Assembly (NCBI GenBank): GCA_965227905.1
Contig: OZ245780.1
Location: forward strand, 4,278,001-4,342,000
Length of the DNA stretch: 64,000 bases
Direction: 5' to 3'
Source of the DNA: CBDDHT01 sp965227905
GTDB lineage: Bacteria > Pseudomonadota > Alphaproteobacteria > Rhizobiales > Methyloligellaceae
A model generated the notes under the pieces. It saw nothing but the letters and a program-made list of their open reading frames with translations. It did no database searches and was not told the DNA's origin. The translations under genes and the position numbers were made by a program. Positions 43,805 to 51,608 of the stretch are shown here, in pieces; position 1 is the first letter of the stretch, and the number at the start of each line of letters is the position of its first letter.

Positions 43805-44449
43805 ATGACTTTGGCTCAACAACTGGATGACATTCGTGCCGCCGGCGCGAAACGGATTCCAGAAGACAAGCGCGCCATCATGGGGGCTGCGACCAAGGAA
43901 TTGATCGCATCCGACATCATGAATGGCGTGATCAAGGTCGGCGATCCACTGCCAGATTTCTCACTCCCCAACTCAGCGGGCGTGAACGTGCAGTCGGCCG
44001 ACCTTCTCAAGAAAGGTGCCGTCGTCCTGACGGTATTCCGAGGCGCCTGGTGACCTTACTGCAACGCGGAGCTGTATGCTCTGCAAGCAGTGAATGACCT
44101 GATCAACGACCTCGGCGCAACTCTGGTTGCGTTGACACCCCAGACGCCAGAAAAAAGCCATCCGATGGTCGAAAAACACAAGCTGTCGTTCGACGTGCTC
44201 AGCGATAAGAACAATGCTTACGCTGATAAACTCGGATTGGTCTTCACCGTTCCACCGGCCGTACAGGAAATCTACAGCGCTTTCGGTATCGATCTGCCTG
44301 GTAGCAATGGCGACGACAGTTGGACGCTGCCGATGCCGGGTCGGTTCGTTATCGACTCTGGCGGGATTGTGCGCGTCACTGACGTTCACCCAGATTACAC
44401 GACGCGTCCGGAACCAGAAAAGACACTGGACGATCTGCGGGCGCTCTAA
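43805..44449 (+). CDS. Selenocysteine-containing peroxiredoxin-like (AhpC/TSA) protein, UGA read through
   Basis: The full product is 214 residues if the in-frame TGA at 44051-44053 is read as selenocysteine 83. Before it the sequence gives GDPLPDFSLPNSAGVN, a thioredoxin-fold peroxiredoxin opening, and VVLTVFRGAW. After it comes PYCNAELYALQAVND and an uninterrupted fold to KTLDDLRAL. Cysteine members of this PRX-like family have WCPYCN here, so the TGA falls exactly at the active-site Cys of a CxxC (giving U-P-Y-C). A SECIS-like stem-loop follows. GGAG precedes the ATG at good spacing, a promoter lies upstream and a strong terminator downstream, so the locus looks intact. No Sec machinery (selA, selB, selC, selD) is in the window. 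Confidence 0.85.
44058..44091 (+). promoter_or_regulatory. Putative bacterial SECIS element
   Basis: Directly after the TGA, ACTGC (44058-44062) pairs with GCAGT (44087-44091). Inside that, GCGGAGC (44066-44072) pairs with GCTCTGC (44078-44084), with one G-U wobble. The apical loop TGTAT holds the GU typical of SelB-binding SECIS loops. The loop begins 19 bases after the TGA, within the usual bacterial spacing. It lies inside the coding frame, as bacterial SECIS elements do. Confidence 0.7.
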
Positions 44450-44472
44450 AAAAGACCGCTCAGGCATCGATC

Positions 44473-44508
44473 AGTCGGCGATCCTTTGAAGGGTCGCCGA
44501 CTTTTTTA
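44473..44508 (+). terminator. Strong intrinsic terminator of the selenoprotein gene
   Basis: AGTCGGCGATCC and GGGTCGCCGACT form a 12-bp stem (one T-G pair) with a 6-base loop, followed by TTTTTATT. It also faces the convergent SDR gene. Confidence 0.88.
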
Positions 44509-44531
44509 TTCTCCAACAATCTCAACTCGCC

Positions 44532-45314
44532 TCAGACGACCGGGCAGAGGCCGCCGTCGACATTTATGGCCGTCCCGGTGATGTACGATCCGGCATCGGA
44601 CGCAAGGAAAAGTGCCGCATTGGCGAACTCCTCTGCTGTACCGACACGGCCCATCGGCAATGGCCGCGCCATCTCGGCATAGTATTCTTCCAGCGATCGG
44701 CCTTTGTCTTCTGCCGCATGTCGCCTCACCCATTGATCGGATTCGATCCGACCGACATGCAGTGAATTCACCAGAACATTGTCAGGTGCCCCCTCCCCGG
44801 CAAGAACCTTCGTAAGGGCCATGCCTGCTGCCCGCGTCACAGCCGTTGGCGCACCCTCTGCGGGAGGCGCTTTTGCACCGGTATTGAGAACATTGATGAC
44901 GCGGCCCCATCGGCGGGCACGCATCCCCGGGAACGCCATTCGCGTCAGGCGAATGGCCGCAAAGAGCTTGAGATCGATATCCGCCTGCCAGTCCGCGTCG
45001 GAGACGTCAATAAACGGCGCCCGCGCTGAGGACCCTGCATTGTTCACAAGAACATCGATGTGACCCAATGCCTCTTCGGCCGCAGCAAACGCCGCCGCAC
45101 AGCCGTCTGCCGTACTGACATCTGCCGAAACCGCGACGACTGTACCGTCTCCACTTTTCCGGATGTCGTCGGCCGCCTCGTCCAAAGCGACCTGACGGCG
45201 CGCAACGATCGCAACGCTGCCACCAGCCTCGACAAAACGCTTGGCGATCGCTCGGCCGATACCGAGACTGCCGCCCGTGATCAGGGCATTGCGCCCGTCC
45301 ATCGTCAGTTTCAT
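44532..45314 (-). CDS. SDR family oxidoreductase lacking the YxxxK catalytic pair
   Basis: The 260-residue product starts at the ATG at 45314. Cofactor motif ALITGGSLGIGRAIA and NNAGSS are normal. The active-site segment is not: VINVLNTGAKAPPAEGAPTAVTRAAGMALTK shows Asn-Thr where Ser is expected and Thr-x3-Arg where Tyr-x3-Lys is expected. The C-terminal half is a typical SDR, ending AINVDGG. It may bind NAD(P) without classical dehydrogenase chemistry, or use other residues. It diverges from the first of two TauE/SafE genes. Confidence 0.87.
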   Translation of the reverse strand: MKLTMDGRNALITGGSLGIGRAIAKRFVEAGGSVAIVARRQVALDEAADDIRKSGDGTVVAVSADVSTADGCAAAFAAAEEALGHIDVLVNNAGSSARAPFIDVSDADWQADIDLKLFAAIRLTRMAFPGMRARRWGRVINVLNTGAKAPPAEGAPTAVTRAAGMALTKVLAGEGAPDNVLVNSLHVGRIESDQWVRRHAAEDKGRSLEEYYAEMARPLPMGRVGTAEEFANAALFLASDAGSYITGTAINVDGGLCPVV

Positions 45315-45401
45315 GGAATGTCTCTCTCTGGTTGTTGTTGTTTGGTGGATCTCAAGCGACATCACCGTGGTACACTGGCGAGCCGGAAACGAGGAGCGTC
45401 A

Positions 45402-46115
45402 TTGGACTACCTACTTTTCATTGGAATTGCACTGGTCGGTTCGACGCTCTCTGCCATTTTCGGTCTGGGATCGGCTCTCTTGGTCATAGCGGTCGGCTCA
45501 CACATTCTTCCGATCCAGGAGACGATCGCACTTGCGACGGTGATGTTCACGGCAGGCACGCTATCGCGAACCATCGTCTACCGGCATGACATCGACTGGC
45601 GACTGGCAGCCCTGATGACTGTTTTCAGCGTACCGTTCGCTTATCTCGGCGCCATGGCTCTCGCCGTCGCTCCGGTTGATTTCCTCAAAATCTCTCTTGG
45701 ATCCATAGCCTTGCTATACGTCGCCTTGGCATTCTCGGGGTGGAAGCCAAGACTCACCGTGGGGCGCGGCATTATCGTCCTTGGTGCCTCGGCCCATGGC
45801 TTTATGTCGGGTTTGCTGGGTACGGGGAATGTCATCAAGGCCATAATTTTCGACCATATGGGTCTTCGCAAACAGGCCTTCGTTGGCCTAATGGCGGCAA
45901 CCTCGGTCGCGGCAAATTTCGCGAAGATAAGCCGGTACATAACCGATGGACTCATTTCCGAACGGCATGTCCTACCAAGCATCGGCCTGGTATTTTGCGT
46001 CGTCCTGAGCACGGTCGTTGGACGCCTCTTGCTAAAGCGTGTGCCAACCGATCATTTTCGCAACGGCGTGCTGCTCGCTCTGACAGCCGCTTCCATCGGC
46101 CTCATTGTCGGATGA
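45402..46115 (+). CDS. TauE/SafE family permease (first of two adjacent)
   Basis: The 237-residue product starts at a TTG at 45402 with GAGGAG five bases upstream. About eight hydrophobic helices are present. The N-terminal motif GSTLSAIFGLGSALLVIAVG and the second-half motif GASAHGFMSGLLGTGNVIKA are the duplicated family signature. Substrate unknown; the family exports sulfite and related anions. An earlier in-frame ATG would add over 100 residues that overlap the divergent SDR gene antisense, so I reject it. Another TauE/SafE gene follows 115 bp later. Confidence 0.85.
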   Translation: MDYLLFIGIALVGSTLSAIFGLGSALLVIAVGSHILPIQETIALATVMFTAGTLSRTIVYRHDIDWRLAALMTVFSVPFAYLGAMALAVAPVDFLKISLGSIALLYVALAFSGWKPRLTVGRGIIVLGASAHGFMSGLLGTGNVIKAIIFDHMGLRKQAFVGLMAATSVAANFAKISRYITDGLISERHVLPSIGLVFCVVLSTVVGRLLLKRVPTDHFRNGVLLALTAASIGLIVG

Positions 46116-46230
46116 TCGCAAAACAACGTCAGACACAGACAACCATGCCGTCCTGCAGTATTCCGACACTTCCATATCAGCGGACGAACGCCCGCCAAAG
46201 AGCGCTTGCGGCAGGAATGTCTGAACCCAA

Positions 46231-46965
46231 ATGACTTGGCTTCTCATATTATCGATCGGTCTCGGTGCAGGCACGCTGGGGGGCATTATCGGCTTCGGCG
46301 GAACAACGATCTTGATGCCGGTTCTGGTCTTGTCCTTTGGACCGAAAGCTGCCGTTCCGATCATGGCCATTGCGGCGATCCTGGGCAATCTATCCCGCGT
46401 TCTCGTCTGGTGGTCCGTCATTAGTTGGCGGGCCGTCGGTGCCTATAGCATTGCAGCCGTTCCGGCCGCTGCATTGGGGGCGAGAGTTATGGTGGAGCTC
46501 GATCCGATCATTCTGGATGTTGTGCTTGGGTTGTTTTTCATTGCGATGATTCCTTTACGCCGGTGGTTTTCTGCGAAAGGGTGGACGATCACGCTCATGG
46601 GCCTCGCGATCGTCGGCATAGTCATCGGCTTTCTGACAGGCATCGTTGCCAATACGGGGCCCATTAACACGCCGTTCTTCCTGGCGCATGGCTTGATCAA
46701 AGGGCCGTTTATCGGCACCGAAGCCATGAGCTCCCTCGCCATGTTCTCATCGAAATCTCTGGCATTTCGAGAGCTCGGCGCCCTGCCCAACGACATTATT
46801 GTCAACGGTCTCATCGTTGGCTCGTCCCTGATGGCAGGCTCGTGGATTGCCAAACGGTTTCTGCAGAAGATGGACGAAAGTCAGTTTCACGGACTTATGG
46901 ATATTCTCCTGTTTGTCGCCGGAGCCGCCATGTTGATTGGCGCATGGGTCCAACTGCAGAGTTAA
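46231..46965 (+). CDS. TauE/SafE family permease (second of two adjacent)
   Basis: This 244-residue protein has about eight membrane helices. It starts MTWLLILSIGLGAGTLGGIIGFGGTT with the family glycine motif, and the second repeat is GIVIGFLTGIVANTGPINTPFF. It is clearly distinct in sequence from the neighbour at 45402, so the pair is not a recent duplication. The two could form a heteromeric carrier or have separate substrates. Convergent with the LysR gene that follows. Confidence 0.87.
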   Translation: MTWLLILSIGLGAGTLGGIIGFGGTTILMPVLVLSFGPKAAVPIMAIAAILGNLSRVLVWWSVISWRAVGAYSIAAVPAAALGARVMVELDPIILDVVLGLFFIAMIPLRRWFSAKGWTITLMGLAIVGIVIGFLTGIVANTGPINTPFFLAHGLIKGPFIGTEAMSSLAMFSSKSLAFRELGALPNDIIVNGLIVGSSLMAGSWIAKRFLQKMDESQFHGLMDILLFVAGAAMLIGAWVQLQS

Positions 46966-47033
46966 CGGCATACCCGATCAACCGAGCGAAAACTTGGAGA
47001 GGATGTCGGCTCTGACTCAATCATGAGCCGTTC

Positions 47034-47945
47034 TTAAGATCGGCACGTCGGATCGAATTCTGCCTCCGACAACAACCAGTCTCGAAAGGCAGCGACGCGG
47101 GGCGACAGCGTGCCACCACTTGCGGTCACAACATAATAGGCCTCATGACTGGACAGCACTGTCTCGAGAGGTGTCACCAGGCGCCCGGACGACAAATCAT
47201 CCATGACGAATGGTCGATGCCCGATCGCAACGCCAAGGCCTGCCGTGGCCGCAGCCAGCGCCTGGTTGGAGCTTTCAAATGCAATCCGACTTTTGGGTTC
47301 GAGCGTCTCGACACCCGCAGCTGACAACCAAGTCCACCAGTCGTCTGCACGCGGCTCCGCATCGACCCAGAGCCAGACATGGTTTGCGAGATCCTGCGCC
47401 CCCGTGATCGGCAGCGCATCCTGCAACTGTGGACTGAGGACGGGCAGCATGTCGTTGGCCATCATGAAGGTACTCTCGCAGCCTCGCCAGGAGCCACTTC
47501 CGAACCGGATTGCCAAATCCACATCGTCGCGCTGCAGATCGACCAGGCGGGTCGTCGTTGAAAATCTGACCTCGATGTCGGGGTGCGCGTTTTGAAACGT
47601 GCCGAGACGTGGAATGAGCCATCGCTGTGCCAGCGTCGGCAGCAGCGAAATTGTCAACGCACCGCTCTTGCGCTCCTGACGAAGCAGGTCGGCTGTGGCA
47701 GCACCGATCTCGGCGAAGACACCGGACAGTCTATCGGCGTAGGCACGCCCTGCCGGTGTCAGCGCAAGTCCCTGCCCTTCGCGATATATGAGGCGGATCT
47801 GCAGGAATGCTTCAAGTGCCTTGATCTGTTGCGATACGGCCGGTTGCGTCACCGCCAACTCGTCGGCAGCCCTGCTCATGCTGAGATGTCTCGCAGCACT
47901 CTCGAAGGCCCGTAGAGCTTTCAGGGATGGTGGAAAAACAGTCAT
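47034..47945 (-). CDS. LysR family transcriptional regulator (GcvA-like)
   Basis: This 303-residue regulator starts MTVFPPSLKALRAFESAARHLSMSRAADELAVTQPAVSQQIKALEAF, the GcvA-type helix-turn-helix opening. A typical periplasmic-binding-fold effector domain follows from about residue 90. It is divergent from a DMT transporter gene, and a perfect 10-bp inverted repeat overlaps its own start codon, so it probably represses itself and controls the transporter. The inducer is unknown; GcvA relatives respond to amino acids or small acids. Confidence 0.9.
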   Translation of the reverse strand: MTVFPPSLKALRAFESAARHLSMSRAADELAVTQPAVSQQIKALEAFLQIRLIYREGQGLALTPAGRAYADRLSGVFAEIGAATADLLRQERKSGALTISLLPTLAQRWLIPRLGTFQNAHPDIEVRFSTTTRLVDLQRDDVDLAIRFGSGSWRGCESTFMMANDMLPVLSPQLQDALPITGAQDLANHVWLWVDAEPRADDWWTWLSAAGVETLEPKSRIAFESSNQALAAATAGLGVAIGHRPFVMDDLSSGRLVTPLETVLSSHEAYYVVTASGGTLSPRVAAFRDWLLSEAEFDPTCRS

Positions 47946-47992
47946 ATCAGCTTATAATTTTTTCTAATGACCTATGCAAATAATATGACTGT
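47938..47992. promoter_or_regulatory. Perfect 10-bp inverted repeat at the LysR/transporter divergent region
   Basis: ACAGTCATAT (47938-47947) and ATATGACTGT (47983-47992) with 35 bases between. The left arm covers the LysR ATG, and the right arm lies 67 bp before the transporter ATG. Likely a two-site operator for autoregulation. Confidence 0.5.
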
Positions 47993-48059
47993 CCCAAACG
48001 GTTCAGCACAAATAGCTTGTTCCAATCATAATTTTTCATAGCAGGCTGTGGGGACGGAA

Positions 48060-48971
48060 ATGCTTGATCTTTGGATTCCGCTGACGATCGCGGGCGCATT
48101 CTTCCAGAATCTTCGCTCAGCGCTTCAAAAGCACCTGAAGGCGCACCTGTCGACAGCCGGCGCTACCTATGTTCGCTTCTTCTATGCATGGCCATTTGCG
48201 GTTCTCTACGTCTGGGGCCTCACGGAGTTCGGCGGATTCGCCATTCCGGCGATTAATGGAACATTCCTGATCTATTGCGTGCTTGGCGGGCTCTCGCAGA
48301 TCATCTTTACGTTTCTCCTGGTCTGGCTGTTTTCGTTCCGGAACTTCGCGGCCGGCACCATCTATTCGAAGACCGAAACTGCGCAAGTCGCGCTGCTCGG
48401 ATTGTTGATCCTCGGCGATCCACTGACCTTCGGAGCCGCAATTGCCATCGGCATATCGCTGATAGGGGTTTTGGCTCTCTCAGTTGCCGAAACCAAGATC
48501 ACCGTTCGCAATCTTCTCAGCAACCTGTTCGGGAAAACGACGGCGATCGGGCTGACCTGCGGTGCGTTTCTCGGTGCCTCGGTCGTGTTCTATCGTGGCG
48601 GAGCACTCGCATTGGGCGGCGATGGATTTCTCATGCAGGCCGCCATGACCTTGGCGGTTTCGGTTGTCTTCCAGACAATCATCATGGGCGCCTATTTGGC
48701 CATTCGCGAACCGGACCAAATTCGCGCGGTGCTCGTTCACTGGCGTCCGTCCCTTTCGGTCGGAGTCGCCGGCGCGCTGGCATCCGTCTTCTGGTTTTCC
48801 GCCTTCACACTGCAGAACGCCGCCTATGTTCGCGCGCTGGGTCAGATCGAACTCGTCTTCACCATTCTGGCCTCAGCAGTCTTCTTCCGAGAAAGGATCA
48901 AGCAGCTCGAGCTTGTCGGCATCTTCTTCATTGTCAGTGGCATTCTGATCCTGGTTCTCACGAGCGGCTAG
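48060..48971 (+). CDS. DMT superfamily (EamA-type) transporter
   Basis: The 303-residue product starts at the ATG at 48060, with GGGACGG just upstream; a GTG four codons earlier is possible. Ten hydrophobic helices in two five-helix halves are seen, with SKTETAQVALLGLLILGDPLT at the end of the first EamA repeat and ALGQIELVFTILASAVFFRERIK at the end of the second. Such carriers export amino acids or other metabolites. It is divergent from, and probably controlled by, the LysR gene on its left. Confidence 0.88.
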   Translation: MLDLWIPLTIAGAFFQNLRSALQKHLKAHLSTAGATYVRFFYAWPFAVLYVWGLTEFGGFAIPAINGTFLIYCVLGGLSQIIFTFLLVWLFSFRNFAAGTIYSKTETAQVALLGLLILGDPLTFGAAIAIGISLIGVLALSVAETKITVRNLLSNLFGKTTAIGLTCGAFLGASVVFYRGGALALGGDGFLMQAAMTLAVSVVFQTIIMGAYLAIREPDQIRAVLVHWRPSLSVGVAGALASVFWFSAFTLQNAAYVRALGQIELVFTILASAVFFRERIKQLELVGIFFIVSGILILVLTSG

Positions 48972-49219
48972 GCGTTCTCACGAGCATAACCAATCTCACT
49001 TCTTTTCCTGGATCAGAGATTGCAAAGCTATGGTTTCCATACGGTTCCAGATACGCCTGCAATCCCAGGTAGCAGCAGACAACTAGACCTTCCTCCTAGT
49101 TGCATCATGTTGTCGAGGCATGCCGGAGTCGATACGCTCAGTATCCAAATTAATGTTCCTTCCGCTTGGAACCGTAAGTCTGGCCAGGCGTCGCCGATTG
49201 CAGTTTGAGGAAGTCTTCC

Positions 49220-49879
49220 ATGTTCAATACGCGGATCAACCTACAAAGCGGCTTGTTTGTGTTGCTGGGTCTCGCCGTTATTTACAGCACATTTCCGATC
49301 GCAAAGAGTCACGCCGCCCAGCACGGAGCCTTTGCATATTCCAATAACACCGTCCGGTGGGGTACGGCATGGGGTTACAATTCACCTCAGGCCGCAAGAA
49401 ATGCCGCCATTGCCAATTGTGGTGCCCGCGATTGCACGATCAGGCATAATATCCCGCCTGGACAATGCTTTGCCGTCGTCCATGGCAATCCTGGCCATGT
49501 ATCGTGGGGTTGGGGGGCGTCGAAACAAATCGCGAGACAGGCAGCCCTCAACCAATGCGTCCAGGACGGCAATACGAAATGCGAAGTACCGAGCGGCAAT
49601 GCCAGCCTGTTCTGCAACGCATCGCACAGACCACCGCCTCCTCCTCCGCCGCCGCCCCCTTCAGGCCGATTCACGGTCCTGCACGGCTATGACCTTTATG
49701 GCGGCGACTACTACAAGCTTCCTGGCCGAGTGAGCTACAATCGCTGCATGTCGGCGTGCCGGAGGGACGGACGCTGCCGGGCATTCACATTCAATACGAA
49801 TGTGTCGGCCTGTTTTCTCAAGTCATATGTGCCAAACCGGTCGCCCTTTAACGGAGCCATATCGGGCATAAAAAACTGA
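49220..49879 (+). CDS. Secreted DUF4189 plus PAN/Apple domain protein
   Basis: The 219-residue product starts at the ATG at 49220, with GAGGAAG upstream. A signal peptide (LFVLLGLAVIYSTFPIAKSHA) leads to a DUF4189 domain at about residues 40-125: GAFAYSNNTVRWGTAWGYN, then paired Cys in NCGARDCTI and WGWGASKQIARQAALNQC. A run of ten Pro follows, then a PAN/Apple-like domain to the end with Cys in NRCMSACRRDGRCRAF and SACFLKS. PAN domains bind proteins or carbohydrates, so this is probably a periplasmic or surface adhesion or binding protein. Followed by a terminator. Confidence 0.83.
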   Translation: MFNTRINLQSGLFVLLGLAVIYSTFPIAKSHAAQHGAFAYSNNTVRWGTAWGYNSPQAARNAAIANCGARDCTIRHNIPPGQCFAVVHGNPGHVSWGWGASKQIARQAALNQCVQDGNTKCEVPSGNASLFCNASHRPPPPPPPPPPSGRFTVLHGYDLYGGDYYKLPGRVSYNRCMSACRRDGRCRAFTFNTNVSACFLKSYVPNRSPFNGAISGIKN

Positions 49880-49901
49880 TCATCTGAGAGAGTGAGACAC
49901 G

Positions 49902-49943
49902 GGGCGGCGTCTGATGGACAATCTATCGGATACCGCCCTTTCT
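49902..49943 (+). terminator. Intrinsic terminator
   Basis: GGGCGG-C-GTCTGAT pairs with ATCGGAT-A-CCGCCC around a short loop and is followed by TTTCT. It lies 23 bp after the DUF4189/PAN gene. Confidence 0.65.
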
Positions 49944-49985
49944 CGTTTCAGATCGGCAACAGGGTCTACAGCCGTGTGAGATGTC

Positions 49986-50444
49986 ATGCCACAACCAGCC
50001 GATGTGCTCTACGGATCAAAGCAATATCAGGAATGGCTGAGCGCGTTGAAAAAGCGGTCAATGCTTGAGACTCAGAATCAGAGCCAGGCAATGATGCGCG
50101 CGGTCATGCATGAGCTGCGCCTTTACCTGGAGACGGCCGACGTCTTGACCTTTGCCAATGCGATGCCGCCCCTCCCACGCGGCATTTTCATCGAGAATTG
50201 GGAGCCGAACAAAACACCCGCACCGCTCGCCTCTGCCGAGCAATTCACACAAGGCGTGGTCAGCCGCCTCTCACCACATTTCGTGCCGCCCGATTCAATC
50301 GTCAGGGATGTTTTCGCAGTCTGGGCTCAATTCCTATCGCCCTTGAATGCCCGTCAGATCAGCGCGGTTTTACCCGAGCCGTTAGCAGCATTGTGGCCGG
50401 AGCATACGATCTCCAGAACAATGTCCGCCGGGCCAAGTTCGTAG
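49986..50444 (+). CDS. DUF2267 domain-containing protein
   Basis: This 152-residue cytoplasmic helical protein has the DUF2267 pattern: an N-terminal helix (YQEWLSALKKR), QSQAMMRAVMHELRLYL, then ADVLTFANAMPPLPRGIFIENW, and a second helical unit with FTQGVVSRL and LNARQISAVLPEPLAALW. The family's biochemical role is unknown. No strong ribosome site precedes the ATG. Convergent with the LysR gene at 50477. Confidence 0.75.
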   Translation: MPQPADVLYGSKQYQEWLSALKKRSMLETQNQSQAMMRAVMHELRLYLETADVLTFANAMPPLPRGIFIENWEPNKTPAPLASAEQFTQGVVSRLSPHFVPPDSIVRDVFAVWAQFLSPLNARQISAVLPEPLAALWPEHTISRTMSAGPSS

Positions 50445-50476
50445 GTATCGGGGCAAAGCGAGCTGATCGCTTCTGC

Positions 50477-51373
50477 TCAAGCGAGTTCCTCGGCGAGAAA
50501 GTCGAAGACCATCCGAACGCGCCTGCTTGTGTTCAACTCTCTATGCGTCGTCAACCAAATCGGAAAGATGAACGGGTCGACCGAAGAAAGGGCCCTGCGG
50601 ACCAGCGGCTCGGCATCGCCGACATCTTCGGGAACCACGCCAACGCCCACGCCTTGCTTGACCAATTCCCAGTGGACAAGATGGCTGCTTGTCAGAACGG
50701 GAAAACTCCGCTGCGTCAGGTTTAGGCCGAATTTTTTGAGACCATCCAACATCAAACCCGTTGTATCGAAGCCGATGAAATCTGCTTTGCTGAGTTCCTC
50801 AAGTGTCTCTGGATTGCCGATCCGGTCGAGATACGTTCGCGCGGCATAGAGCCAGCCCGTGTCATCCTTCACCTTCTTAGCGATCAACTCCGGTTGGGTC
50901 GGACGGAAACTACGAACAGCAATGTCCGCTTCGCGCTTTCGTAGATCCATTGCGTCGTTTGACGCCACGATCTTGATCTCGATGCCGGGTTCTTGCCGGC
51001 GCAACTTCGCGATAATCGGCGGTAGGAGAAAGGCGGAATAGATCTCACTGGCTGTAATACAGATCGTGCCTTCGATGGACTGGGATTGCCCACCTGCAGC
51101 CAGCGAGACACCGCTTGCGGCCTCCCCCATGGCACGGACATGGTCGAGCAGTTCCAGCCCGCTCGGCGTCAGCGTAAGTCCACGTCCGACACGCTCGAAA
51201 AGAACAACGCCCAGCTCGTCTTCCAGCGCATTGACCTGACGGCCAAGCGTTGGCTGCGCAACGCCGAGCGCCCGCGCGGCTGCCGATAAAGAGCCCTCCT
51301 CCGCCGTAACGAGAAATGCCCTGGCCCGATTCCAGTCGAATTTTACGGAACGCCAATCCATGCGAAAATGCAT
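50477..51373 (-). CDS. LysR family transcriptional regulator
   Basis: This 298-residue LysR protein has an HTH reading FDWNRARAFLVTAEEGSLSAAARALGVAQPTLGRQVNALE. The effector domain carries ASEIYSAFLLPPIIAKLRRQEPGIEIKIVASND. The real start may be the ATG four codons in (51361), since both lack a clear ribosome site. A direct repeat (TGCGAAAA...TGCAT) covers the start codons and recurs 42 bp upstream, a likely autoregulatory site. The target genes are unknown; the CHAT-protein gene is divergent, 235 bp away. Confidence 0.9.
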   Translation of the reverse strand: MHFRMDWRSVKFDWNRARAFLVTAEEGSLSAAARALGVAQPTLGRQVNALEDELGVVLFERVGRGLTLTPSGLELLDHVRAMGEAASGVSLAAGGQSQSIEGTICITASEIYSAFLLPPIIAKLRRQEPGIEIKIVASNDAMDLRKREADIAVRSFRPTQPELIAKKVKDDTGWLYAARTYLDRIGNPETLEELSKADFIGFDTTGLMLDGLKKFGLNLTQRSFPVLTSSHLVHWELVKQGVGVGVVPEDVGDAEPLVRRALSSVDPFIFPIWLTTHRELNTSRRVRMVFDFLAEELA

Positions 51374-51416
51374 ATCATTCGCGAATTATCAGTCAATCTA
51401 ATTGCGAAAAATGCAT
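51361..51416. promoter_or_regulatory. Direct repeats and palindrome at the LysR start (candidate operator)
   Basis: TGCGAAAATGCAT (51361-51373) and TGCGAAAAATGCAT (51403-51416) are near-identical and 42 bp apart. The perfect palindrome ATTCGCGAAT (51377-51386) lies between them. The left repeat overlaps both candidate start codons of the LysR gene. Confidence 0.4.
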
Positions 51417-51608
51417 AACACCGGGTGGGGCGGCGTCATGCCAGACCGTTTCGTCAGGCTGTCAGGGCCGTTATCCATGAACTGATGTGATGCCAGTGGG
51501 CCTTCATTATCCATTCATGTTCCACCTGGGATGACATATGACTCTGGGTTCGTGGTCGGAAACCGTTCCGACAAGTGATCAAGGCATTGGCGATCAGGGA
51601 AAGACTCT

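Noticed and set aside
43763..44449. Reading the peroxiredoxin-like locus as a pseudogene or as two separate genes
   Set aside because: There is a single stop, it is TGA, it falls exactly on the active-site Cys position, a SECIS-like hairpin follows, and promoter, ribosome site and terminator are intact. Selenocysteine explains all of these better than decay.
45060..45401. N-terminal extension of the first TauE/SafE gene at 45402
   Set aside because: The extra residues lie antisense to the divergent SDR gene and are not membrane-like; the TTG at 45402 has a GAGGAG site.
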